A stretch of DNA of 6,305 nt, from contig CALZNR010000087.1 of the NCBI GenBank assembly GCA_945827565.1, positions 1-6,305 on the forward strand, read 5' to 3'. The position numbers and the translations under genes were made by a program. The notes beneath the pieces were generated by a model that had not been told where the DNA came from, did not search any database, and saw only the letters and a list, made by a program, of their open reading frames with translations. This document shows positions 1 to 6,009 of the stretch, in pieces; positions within the stretch are counted from its first letter, which is position 1, and each line of letters begins with the position of its first letter. Source of the stretch: an uncultured Prevotella sp. Lineage in GTDB: Bacteria > Bacteroidota > Bacteroidia > Bacteroidales > Bacteroidaceae.

Positions 1-528
1 GTGAAAGGCTCTGTGAGATATAGCAGTTCCGGACAATTTAACCAATCTCCCGACAAGCGCAGGATGGGTACTCATCCACAGAATCTTGCCCGAAATATCT
101 TTATGATTTCCAGCTACCTGAAAGACAAAACTGATTTTTCATCCATGGATTATCGTGAGGTAGCAAGAAGTGCTCGTCCAGGGGATGTGGTATATATGGA
201 TCCTCCCTACCAAGGAGTATGCTCGTCAAGAGACAACAGATACTTCTCTGGTATAGATTTCCATGACTTTGTAGTGTGTGTAGAAGAGCTCAACAGCAGA
301 GGCATCGACTTTATTATCAGCTATGACGGCACATGCGGTGACAAGCAATATGGTATTGATCTCCCCGCAGAACTTGGACTTCGGAAAATCATGTTGAATG
401 CTGGCCTTTCAAGCCAAAGCCTGTTATTAGGTAAAAAAGAGACTACAGTCGAAGCATTGTACCTAAGTCATAATTTACGAGAAGCTGTCACACCTGTGGC
501 ACAAGAACAAATATTGTTTGCTTTATGA
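1..528 (+). CDS. DNA adenine N6-methyltransferase (D12 class), 5'-truncated by the window edge
   Basis: This is the C-terminal part of a DNA adenine methyltransferase, which transfers a methyl group from S-adenosylmethionine to N6 of adenine in its target site; as part of a type II system it would protect host DNA from the nuclease encoded next. The frame is open from base 1, so the GTG there is probably an internal valine. The catalytic motif DPPY is at residues 67-70 counted from base 1, inside VVYMDPPYQG. Upstream is FNQSPDKRR (13-21) and downstream IDFIISYDG (102-110), both patterns I associate with D12-class type II methylases. The N-terminal FxGxG SAM-binding motif is absent, so roughly the first 100 or more residues are missing upstream. 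The 3' end overlaps the next gene by ATGA (525-528), suggesting coupled translation. The target sequence cannot be read from this fragment. Family call firm; R-M role inferred from the neighbour. Confidence 0.88.
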   Translation: MKGSVRYSSSGQFNQSPDKRRMGTHPQNLARNIFMISSYLKDKTDFSSMDYREVARSARPGDVVYMDPPYQGVCSSRDNRYFSGIDFHDFVVCVEELNSRGIDFIISYDGTCGDKQYGIDLPAELGLRKIMLNAGLSSQSLLLGKKETTVEALYLSHNLREAVTPVAQEQILFAL

Positions 529-1235
529 AAATATCAAAAGAAGATTTGAGGAAACTCAACTCAATCACAGACAAACGCCCCGCCACTGTAATCCAGCATA
601 TCATCAAGCATGGATTCATCACAACAGAAGAACTTGCCAACGATTATGGCTATGAGCACGCTCCTCGTGCAGCCAGAGATGTCAGAGAGCGTGGCGTTAA
701 CCTTGTTACCTATCGTATAAAATCTTCTGATGGTAGAAATATTGCTGCCTATAGATTTGGAGAACCTATATTCATGGCCAACAAAGTATCAAAAATTGCT
801 GGCAGAACAGCTCTATCGAGTGCTCTGAAAAAGGCTCTTGTTGACAAATATGGGGCAGTATGTTTTGTTTATCTCCAGCCAATGGAAGAAAGGCTTTTGC
901 AAATCGACCATAGAATACCTTATGAAATCGGAGGCGAGCAAGCAGATGATGTGGATTGTTACATGCTGTTATGCCCATCTGCCAACAGGGCAAAATCATG
1001 GACTTGCGAGCATTGCCCAAATTGGTCGATAAAAGATATTGAATTCTGTAGCAACTGTTTTTGGGCACATCCTGAAAATTACAACCACATCGCTGGCAAA
1101 GAAGAACGTCAGATTATCATTACCTTTACAGATAATGAGATAGAAGATTATAACAGGCTCATTGACTTGGTTGGTCGGGAACAAGCAGAGAGTACAATCA
1201 AAGACCTTATATCCACTTACATTGTCAAGCATTAA
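525..1235 (+). CDS. HNH-type restriction endonuclease with N-terminal winged helix (putative)
   Basis: A 236-residue protein, probably the nuclease partner of the overlapping methyltransferase. Residues about 15-80 resemble a winged-helix DNA-binding region (ITTEELANDYG as a likely helix-turn-helix, then a basic RDVRERG helix and a strand pair). The HNH (beta-beta-alpha-metal) core is at about 113-160: LQIDHRIPYEIGG carries the Asp-His pair at 128-129, and LLCPSANRAKSW (148-159) is the usual closing Asn helix. The two CxxC pairs that often frame an HNH are missing or degenerate (CPSA where CPSC is common). Instead a four-cysteine zinc-ribbon-like motif follows directly: C161, C164, C175, C178. 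The start ATG overlaps the methylase stop and has no separate ribosome site. A methylase-nuclease overlap points to a type II R-M system, but a nicking or homing-type HNH role is possible. Specificity unknown. Confidence 0.72.
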   Translation: MKISKEDLRKLNSITDKRPATVIQHIIKHGFITTEELANDYGYEHAPRAARDVRERGVNLVTYRIKSSDGRNIAAYRFGEPIFMANKVSKIAGRTALSSALKKALVDKYGAVCFVYLQPMEERLLQIDHRIPYEIGGEQADDVDCYMLLCPSANRAKSWTCEHCPNWSIKDIEFCSNCFWAHPENYNHIAGKEERQIIITFTDNEIEDYNRLIDLVGREQAESTIKDLISTYIVKH

Positions 1236-1586
1236 GAACATCGAACAGGGCACACACGTACATTGTTTTTTTATTTCCACTCCATATCTGATTTGCAAGG
1301 ATTTATACAAAACTCCAAAGATTTTCAATTTTACTAAAAGTCAGTTATATTTAACCCAAATCGGTCATTAGCGTTATGTTGATAACCAACTTCTGTTTTT
1401 GAGAAGATGTGTTCTCGTTTTGAGGGCGCAATGGGGCTCCATTGTAACCGAGAAACGGGAAGATAGATGCCAAAGAGAAAGCCGTGGAGTGGATTTCATA
1501 GCGTGTGTGTGTTGGATGAGATCGGTAGGTTGGAGATTTGGGATAAAAATGGGGGAGAGAGTTTTTTTCGCCTGGGGGGAGGATAT
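1236..1586. other. Intergenic stretch without a supported gene
   Basis: About 350 bases between the R-M pair and the mdh terminator. Short open frames exist on both strands, but none shows a recognisable family, a start context or Bacteroidetes-like codon use. The first part (to about 1380) is A+T-rich and has a seven-T run at 1266-1272 with no convincing stem before it. The second part (1400-1580) is G-rich on the plus strand and holds small inverted repeats: GAGAA/TTCTC (1401-1405 with 1412-1416) and CAATGG/CCATTG (1429-1434 with 1439-1444, four-base loop). Neither is followed by a strong T tract. It could be decayed DNA at the edge of an acquired R-M cassette; that is inference. Confidence 0.5.
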
Positions 1587-1626
1587 GAAAAATGGGCGCA
1601 CCACCTGTTGCAGTGCGCCCATTTTC
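1587..1626 (-). terminator. Rho-independent terminator of mdh
   Basis: A perfect 12-bp inverted repeat, AAAATGGGCGCA (1589-1600) with TGCGCCCATTTT (1614-1625), encloses a 13-base loop. Read on the minus strand it begins 11 bases after the mdh stop codon and its 3' arm ends in a run of five T. The A/T pairs at the stem base could also let it stop plus-strand readthrough from the R-M genes, though its T tract in that direction is only the four T of the stem. Confidence 0.88.
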
Positions 1627-1636
1627 TATCTGTGTA

Positions 1637-2635
1637 TTAAAGATTGGGGTTAATCTTGTTCCATTCGTTCACGGGAGGCACGATGTTGAGGGTTACCAGT
1701 TCATCGCGCATCTTGCACAGGTGTGCATAGCTTGCGTCCAAGGCTGCCATCTCCTCTGCTGTTCCCTCGGGCATCTTGTAGGTGCATCCGTCAGTAGAGA
1801 GAGTGGTGTCCATAGCCATCATGATGTGCTGATATTTCTCGTTCTTCACGTATGTGCCTGCGGGCCACTGGAATGCTTCGCCACCCATCACGGCACGAAT
1901 CATTTCTACAGAGCAGTAGGCAGGGCTCTGCCATGAGCTGCGACCGCGGAGCTGGATGATCTTGGCGCCACCCTGTACCACATCGGTGCGCAGTTTTTCC
2001 CATTCCTCCTGGGGCAGGGCGTCGGTACCGATGATCTGGCTGAGGGGCTTGCCCTGAATCATCACCTTGCTGCCGAATACGGCCATCTGCTCGCCGTGAC
2101 CGCCAAAGGTGCGGCAACCAGTCACCTCATCGCTCTTGACGCCAAACTTCTTGCAGAGTTCGCTGCGCAGACGGGTAGAGTCGAGGGCTGCCAGGGTGGT
2201 AACCTGTGAGGGTTTCAATCCGGAGTACAGCAGAGTAACCAATCCGGTGAGGTCGGCGGGGTTGAAGATCACCACCACGTGCTTCACGTCAGGGCAGTAC
2301 TGCTTGATGTTCTTGCCCAGTTCCTCGGCAATCTTGCAGTTGCCTGCCAGCAGGTCTTCGCGGGTCATGCCAGCCTTGCGGGGAGCACCGCCCGATGAGA
2401 TGATATATTTGGCATCTTTGAAAGCCTCTGCCACGTCGGTGGTGGCGGTGAGGTTCACGCTGTCGTAGCCGCAGTGGAACATCTCTTCCATCACACCCTC
2501 CATACCGGGAGCGTAAACGTCGTACAGGCATACGTTAGGAGTAAGTTTCATTGTCAATGCTGTCTGCACCATGGTAGAACCGATGGCACCACCGGCGCCT
2601 ACAATCACCAGTTTGTCGTTAGTTAAGAATCCCAT
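1637..2635 (-). CDS. mdh: Malate dehydrogenase (LDH/MDH superfamily)
   Basis: A 332-residue cytoplasmic enzyme that interconverts malate and oxaloacetate with NAD(H); in fermentative Bacteroidales it serves the reductive branch from oxaloacetate towards succinate. The N-terminal Rossmann loop is GAGGAIGS (13-20). The active-site loop APRKAGMTR (84-92) carries the two arginines (R86, R92) that favour a dicarboxylic substrate over pyruvate. NPAD is at 125-128. DSTR (152-155) supplies the Asp and Arg of the proton relay and substrate binding, and GGHGE (178-182) supplies catalytic H180. The length is full for the family and no frame is broken. The ATG at 2633-2635 begins the conserved MGFLTNDKLVIVG start; no Shine-Dalgarno precedes it, and the bases just upstream are A+T-rich, as usual in Bacteroidetes. 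It appears monocistronic, with its own terminator and a promoter shared back-to-back with the aminopeptidase gene. Confidence 0.96.
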   Translation of the reverse strand: MGFLTNDKLVIVGAGGAIGSTMVQTALTMKLTPNVCLYDVYAPGMEGVMEEMFHCGYDSVNLTATTDVAEAFKDAKYIISSGGAPRKAGMTREDLLAGNCKIAEELGKNIKQYCPDVKHVVVIFNPADLTGLVTLLYSGLKPSQVTTLAALDSTRLRSELCKKFGVKSDEVTGCRTFGGHGEQMAVFGSKVMIQGKPLSQIIGTDALPQEEWEKLRTDVVQGGAKIIQLRGRSSWQSPAYCSVEMIRAVMGGEAFQWPAGTYVKNEKYQHIMMAMDTTLSTDGCTYKMPEGTAEEMAALDASYAHLCKMRDELVTLNIVPPVNEWNKINPNL

Positions 2636-2748
2636 AATTGTTTTGATGTTATATATTAGTAATGTGTTGTCCTTAAAGTCGTTCGGTCATAGGAAAGTAT
2701 CCTTTTACCCTTTGCACCAACGAGGCAGTACCCACCGAAAACGCATGG

Positions 2749-2756
2749 CAAAGTTA
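2749..2756 (-). promoter_or_regulatory. Candidate -7 element for mdh (TAACTTTG on the minus strand)
   Basis: Read on the minus strand this is TAACTTTG, an exact match to the Bacteroidetes -7 consensus TAnnTTTG. It would place the start of transcription near 2742 and give mdh a leader of roughly 105 bases. No TTTG lies at the expected 19-21-base spacing upstream, so the call rests on the -7 box alone. It is the only exact TAnnTTTG I found on this strand in the gap. Confidence 0.45.
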
Positions 2757-2796
2757 GCAAAAAAGAGTGTATTGGCGTTCATTTAGCCAAAGATTA

Positions 2797-2828
2797 TTTG
2801 TTATAAATTCTGAAAACGCGTATCTTTG
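2797..2828 (+). promoter_or_regulatory. Bacteroidetes-type promoter of the Xaa-Pro aminopeptidase gene
   Basis: TTTG at 2797-2800, a 20-base spacer, then TATCTTTG at 2821-2828. Both boxes match the Bacteroidetes primary sigma consensus (TTTG, 19-21 bases, TAnnTTTG) exactly. Transcription would start near 2834-2836, leaving a leader of about 15 bases before the ATG at 2850. The leader is A-rich and has no Shine-Dalgarno sequence. Confidence 0.8.
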
Positions 2829-2849
2829 TAAAGTACAAATTACAAAATA

Positions 2850-4643
2850 ATGACAAAACCAACAATAGTGCAACGTCTGAATGACTTGCGAAAGCTTTTG
2901 CGGGAAGAGAAGATGCACGCCTTCATCTTTCCGAGTACCGACCCCCATCATGGAGAGTATGTGCCCGACCATTGGAAAGGGAGAGAATATGTGAGTGGCT
3001 TCAATGGGTCGGCAGGTACTGTGGTGGTTACTCTGGAAGAGGCTGCGCTGTGGACCGACTCGCGCTACTTCTTGGCGGCAGAGGAACAGTTGCAGGGCAC
3101 AGGCATCGTGCTGATGAAAGAACGTGTGGAAGGAACTCCCTCTATCACCCGCTGGCTGGGACAGAAACTCTGCACCGTAAGGGGAGCCGTGGTGGGCGTG
3201 GACGGTATGGTGAACAGTGCTGCCACGGTGAAAGAGTGGGCAGAGGAGTTGAAACGAGAAGGCGGCATCACGCTGCGCACCAATTTCGACCCCCTGCAAC
3301 GACTGTGGAAAGAGCGTCCGCCACTGCCCGATGGCGCTATTGTGGCGCATCCCTTGGCGTATGCCGGCGAGAGTTGTGCCGATAAGCTGTTGCGTGTGCG
3401 GCAGTGGATGAAATCGAATGTGATTTGCGGTATGCTGGTGTCTGCGCTGGACGATATTGCCTGGCTCACCAATCTGAGGGGCAGTGATGTGCACTGCACC
3501 CCCGTGTTTGTGGCATATATGCTGGTGATGCCTGATAAGGCAGTGCTGTTTGCCGACAAGCACAGGATGAACCAAGAGGCTCTGCGGCAGATGCAACAGA
3601 GTGGGGTGGAGGTGGAGCCCTACGACAGTGTGGGCAGCGCCCTGGCAAAGTATGGAGAATACAATATCCTGATGGACGAGGGAGAGACCGCCTATACATT
3701 ATATAATAAGGCACACTGTGTGGAGAAGAGAGGCGGTGCATCGCCCATACCCATGATGAAGGCCGTGAAGAACAGTGCCGAGATAGCCGGATTTCGCCGA
3801 GCCATGCTGCGCGACGGAGTGGCCATGGTGAGATTCTTGCGCTGGTTGAAACCCGCAGTGCAGGCAGGTGGACAGACAGAGATGAGCATCGACAGCCAAC
3901 TCACGCAGTTCAGAGCCGAACAGGAGGGATTTAAAGACCTCTCGTTCGACACCATCGCAGGTTATCAGGCACATGGAGCCATTGTTCACTACGAAGCCAC
4001 CCCCGAGAGCGACGCCCCGCTCAAGGCAGAAGGACTGCTGCTGCTCGACAGTGGAGCACAGTATGCCGATGGCACTACCGATATCACACGTACCATCGCA
4101 TTAGGTCCCCTCACCGACGAGCAACGGCATGTATATACCCTGGTGCTGAAAGGGCATATCCAACTCGCCATGGCAAAGTTTCCGGAGGGAGCCACCGGTA
4201 CACAGATAGACATGATGGCGCGAAGTGCAATGTGGCGCGAGGGAATGAACTACATGCACGGCACCGGACATGGCGTGGGCAGTTGTCTGTCGGTACACGA
4301 AGGGCCACATCAGATACGTATGGAGTGGCGAGGCGCACCCCTGCTGTCAGGGATGACCGTGACCAACGAACCCGGACTTTATCTCGACCATCGTTTTGGC
4401 GTGCGCATCGAGAACACCATGCTCGTTACTCCCTACATGCAGACAGAGTTCGGCAGGTTTCTGCAACTGGAACCCCTTACACTCTGTCCCATCGACTTGG
4501 AACCCGTCAACCCTGATGAACTGACAATCGAAGAGAAGGGGTGGCTCAATGGCTATCACCGCCACGTATATGAAACGCTGGCACCATGCTTGCAGAATGA
4601 CGACAGAGAGTGGCTCAGACAAGCCACCCGTGCGCTGGAATGA
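2850..4643 (+). CDS. Xaa-Pro aminopeptidase, M24B family, three-domain type
   Basis: A 597-residue dinuclear-metal peptidase that removes the N-terminal residue from peptides whose second residue is proline. The layout matches long aminopeptidase P such as human XPNPEP1: a creatinase-like N domain (about 1-155), a second creatinase-like domain (about 160-310), the pita-bread catalytic domain (about 315-535) and a C-terminal extension (536-597). The metal ligands are all visible: D400 and D411 in DSGAQYADGTTD, H474 in GTGHGVG, E507 in TNEPG, E521 in RIENT. The supporting histidines H380 (AIVHY) and H483 (VHEGP) are also present. There is no signal peptide or membrane segment, so it is cytoplasmic and probably helps recycle proline-rich peptides. 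The start follows its promoter closely and begins the conserved N domain. It is divergent from mdh and apparently monocistronic. The symbol is left empty because pepP usually means the shorter E. coli enzyme. Confidence 0.95.
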   Translation: MTKPTIVQRLNDLRKLLREEKMHAFIFPSTDPHHGEYVPDHWKGREYVSGFNGSAGTVVVTLEEAALWTDSRYFLAAEEQLQGTGIVLMKERVEGTPSITRWLGQKLCTVRGAVVGVDGMVNSAATVKEWAEELKREGGITLRTNFDPLQRLWKERPPLPDGAIVAHPLAYAGESCADKLLRVRQWMKSNVICGMLVSALDDIAWLTNLRGSDVHCTPVFVAYMLVMPDKAVLFADKHRMNQEALRQMQQSGVEVEPYDSVGSALAKYGEYNILMDEGETAYTLYNKAHCVEKRGGASPIPMMKAVKNSAEIAGFRRAMLRDGVAMVRFLRWLKPAVQAGGQTEMSIDSQLTQFRAEQEGFKDLSFDTIAGYQAHGAIVHYEATPESDAPLKAEGLLLLDSGAQYADGTTDITRTIALGPLTDEQRHVYTLVLKGHIQLAMAKFPEGATGTQIDMMARSAMWREGMNYMHGTGHGVGSCLSVHEGPHQIRMEWRGAPLLSGMTVTNEPGLYLDHRFGVRIENTMLVTPYMQTEFGRFLQLEPLTLCPIDLEPVNPDELTIEEKGWLNGYHRHVYETLAPCLQNDDREWLRQATRALE

Positions 4644-4658
4644 ACGTGAGCATAGTCC

Positions 4659-4704
4659 CAGGCAACACAAGGACAGCAAAATGGAGTGCTTCACTGGTTG
4701 CCTG
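4659..4704 (+). terminator. Possible 3' stem-loop of the aminopeptidase transcript
   Basis: Sixteen bases after the stop codon, CAGGCAAC (4659-4666) pairs perfectly with GTTGCCTG (4697-4704). Inside the 30-base loop, AGCA (4675-4678) can pair with TGCT (4687-4690). No T tract follows, so it is not a classical intrinsic terminator; it may be a 3'-end protecting structure or a factor-dependent stop. Confidence 0.35.
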
Positions 4705-4739
4705 CGCATGGCTGCATGTAAAAGAAAAAGACATAAATG

Positions 4740-4771
4740 TTTGGCAGATAAAATTTTAAGTTGTAATTTTG
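4740..4771 (+). promoter_or_regulatory. Bacteroidetes-type promoter of rpsU
   Basis: TTTG at 4740-4743, a 20-base spacer, then TAATTTTG at 4764-4771, both exact matches to the Bacteroidetes consensus. Transcription would start near 4777-4779, giving a leader of about 60 bases. The position excludes the longer open frame from the TTG at 4769, since that codon lies inside the -7 box. A small hairpin, CG(T)GGCA/TGCCCG with loop CTA (4783-4798), sits at the predicted 5' end of the mRNA. Confidence 0.82.
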
Positions 4772-4837
4772 CACCCGCAATTCGTGGCACTATGCCCGAA
4801 AGTATGTTTAATTATAAATTTAAAATCAAAAAAACAA

Positions 4838-5029
4838 ATGATTATCGTACCCGTAAAAGAAGGCGAGAACATTGAAAAGGCCCTCAAGAAATTCAAGAGA
4901 AAGTTTGAGAAAACAGGTGTTGTTAAAGAGCTTCGCTCACGTCAGCAATTCGACAAGCCATCTGTTTTGAAAAGGCTGAAGATGGAACGCGCCATTTACG
5001 TGCAGAAACTCAAGAACACCGAGGAATAA
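4838..5029 (+). CDS. rpsU: 30S ribosomal protein bS21
   Basis: A 63-residue, strongly basic protein starting MIIVPVKEGENIEKALKK, the family hallmark, followed by a KRKFEKTGVVKELRSRQQF segment and a lysine-rich C-terminal helix. bS21 sits at the platform of the 30S subunit; in Bacteroidetes it is known, with bS18 and bS6, to help hide the anti-Shine-Dalgarno end of 16S rRNA. The length is normal for the family. The ATG at 4838 is chosen because the frame's longer start would overlap the promoter and because the conserved MIIVPV begins here. The bases before the ATG are almost all A/T with no Shine-Dalgarno match. It is the first gene of an rpsU-xerC-hpf cluster, with 84 bases to the recombinase start. 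Confidence 0.96.
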   Translation: MIIVPVKEGENIEKALKKFKRKFEKTGVVKELRSRQQFDKPSVLKRLKMERAIYVQKLKNTEE

Positions 5030-5045
5030 AATAGTTCTCGGAAAA

Positions 5046-5077
5046 TTTGGTAGTTCGAATAAATTTCCGTATATTCG
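5046..5077 (+). promoter_or_regulatory. Candidate promoter of the Xer recombinase gene
   Basis: TTTG at 5046-5049, a 20-base spacer, then TATATTCG at 5070-5077, which differs from TAnnTTTG at one base. The spacing is identical to the two better promoters in the window. Transcription would start near 5083-5085, about 30 bases before the ATG at 5114. If real, xerC and hpf can be expressed apart from rpsU. No intrinsic terminator separates rpsU from this gene, so readthrough is also likely. Confidence 0.55.
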
Positions 5078-5113
5078 TTGCCGAAACATCGTTAAAGTGC
5101 AACCGTTTTGAGG

Positions 5114-5995
5114 ATGATTGAGAAGTTCTTGAACTACATGTGCTCGGAGAAGAATTATTCGCTGAGAACTATCGAAAGTTACAAGGAAGACCTTGAGGCT
5201 TTTGAAAAGTACTTCAAGACACTCGACAATCAACTTGCGTGGGAAACCATAGACTCTGATGTGGTGAGAGGATGGATGGAGCACATGATGGATGCAGGGA
5301 ATACCGCCAGCACCGTCAACCGCAGGCTCAGTGCGCTGCGCTCGCTCTACCGCTTTGCCTTGAGAAGAAACATGGTGACATGTAACCCGGCGCACACCGT
5401 AAGAGGGCCGAAGAAAGCCAGATTGCTGCCGCAGTTCGTGCGGGAAGGTGATATGGACAGGCTGCTCGACGGAACGGGCATGTGGAATGGATCGTTTGAG
5501 GATATGCGTGCACGCACCATACTGATGACGTTTTATGAAACAGGGCTCCGTCTGGCAGAGTTGGTATCTCTGAACGACTGCGATGTGGACTTCGTGGAAG
5601 CGCAAATCAAAGTGACGGGAAAGAGAAACAAACAGAGAATTGTTCCTTTCGGACCGGAACTGGAGAACACGCTTGAGGCCTACATCAAAGAACGGGACGC
5701 ACAGGTGGGCCACTGCTGTGAGGCACTCTTTGTGGATAACCAGGGCAGAAGGATAACTCCCGGAAAGGTGAGAAACCTGGTGAGAGAAAACCTGCAAAAG
5801 GTGACCACTATGAAGAAACGCTCCCCGCATGTGCTCAGGCACTCGTTTGCCACTGCCATGCTCAATAACGATGCAGGATTGGAAAGCGTGCAAAAACTGT
5901 TGGGACACGAAAGTCTTGCTACAACCGAGATTTATACCCATACAACGTTTGAGCAACTGAAGAAAGTGTATAACAAAGCTCATCCAAGAGCGTAA
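5114..5995 (+). CDS. xerC: Xer-type tyrosine recombinase
   Basis: A 293-residue site-specific recombinase of the XerC/XerD family, which resolves chromosome dimers at dif by forming a covalent phosphotyrosine intermediate. The N-terminal SAM-like DNA-binding domain is at about 1-95 (start MIEKFLNYMCSEKNYS). The catalytic domain contains all six active-site residues: R146 in TGLRLAEL, K170 in TGKRNKQR, H239 and R242 in HVLRHSFAT, H265 in LLGHES, and nucleophile Y274 in IYTHTT. The length is typical of chromosomal Xer proteins and shorter than most phage or transposon integrases, and the rpsU-hpf setting also argues for a housekeeping role. The frame extends to a TTG at 5108, but the ATG at 5114 matches the family start better. 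Whether it is the XerC or XerD partner cannot be settled here; the symbol is the customary one. Confidence 0.9.
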   Translation: MIEKFLNYMCSEKNYSLRTIESYKEDLEAFEKYFKTLDNQLAWETIDSDVVRGWMEHMMDAGNTASTVNRRLSALRSLYRFALRRNMVTCNPAHTVRGPKKARLLPQFVREGDMDRLLDGTGMWNGSFEDMRARTILMTFYETGLRLAELVSLNDCDVDFVEAQIKVTGKRNKQRIVPFGPELENTLEAYIKERDAQVGHCCEALFVDNQGRRITPGKVRNLVRENLQKVTTMKKRSPHVLRHSFATAMLNNDAGLESVQKLLGHESLATTEIYTHTTFEQLKKVYNKAHPRA

Positions 5996-5999
5996 AAAC

Positions 6000-6005
6000 G
6001 GAGGT
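6000..6005 (+). promoter_or_regulatory. Shine-Dalgarno sequence of hpf (GGAGGT)
   Basis: GGAGGT ends four bases before the hpf ATG, or five bases counted from the GGAGG core. It is the only clear Shine-Dalgarno match at a gene start in the window; mdh, the aminopeptidase, rpsU and the recombinase lack one. It fixes the ATG at 6010 as the start. Confidence 0.75.
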
Positions 6006-6009
6006 ATTT

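Noticed and set aside
1259..1272. Seven-T run after the HNH gene as an intrinsic terminator
   Set aside because: No stem precedes it; TACATTGT occurs twice nearby (1218-1225, 1259-1266) but as a direct repeat, not an inverted one.
1377..1385. DnaA-box-like TGTTGATAA
   Set aside because: A single one-mismatch box without further boxes or dnaA/dnaN nearby is expected by chance and does not mark an origin.
1374..1653. Short open frames on both strands across 1374-1653
   Set aside because: They run through the mdh terminator stem, have no family resemblance and no plausible start context.
2737..2819. Direct repeat GAAAACGC at 2737-2744 and 2812-2819 as a shared operator of the divergent genes
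   Set aside because: One repeated 8-mer in about 200 bases is not unlikely by chance and there is no dyad symmetry.
2754..3596. 280-codon minus-strand frame over the aminopeptidase start
   Set aside because: It covers the aminopeptidase promoter and N domain in antisense, is histidine-rich in the way shadows often are, and shows no domain.
5054..5081. Possible dif site next to the Xer gene (CGAATA, 10 bases, TATTCG)
   Set aside because: The arms do not resemble XerC/XerD binding arms as I know them and the centre spacing is wrong; dif normally lies near the terminus, not beside the xer gene.
4937..5983. 348-codon open frame on the minus strand over rpsU and the recombinase
   Set aside because: It is antisense to two firmly identified genes and has no recognisable family; it looks like a codon-bias shadow.
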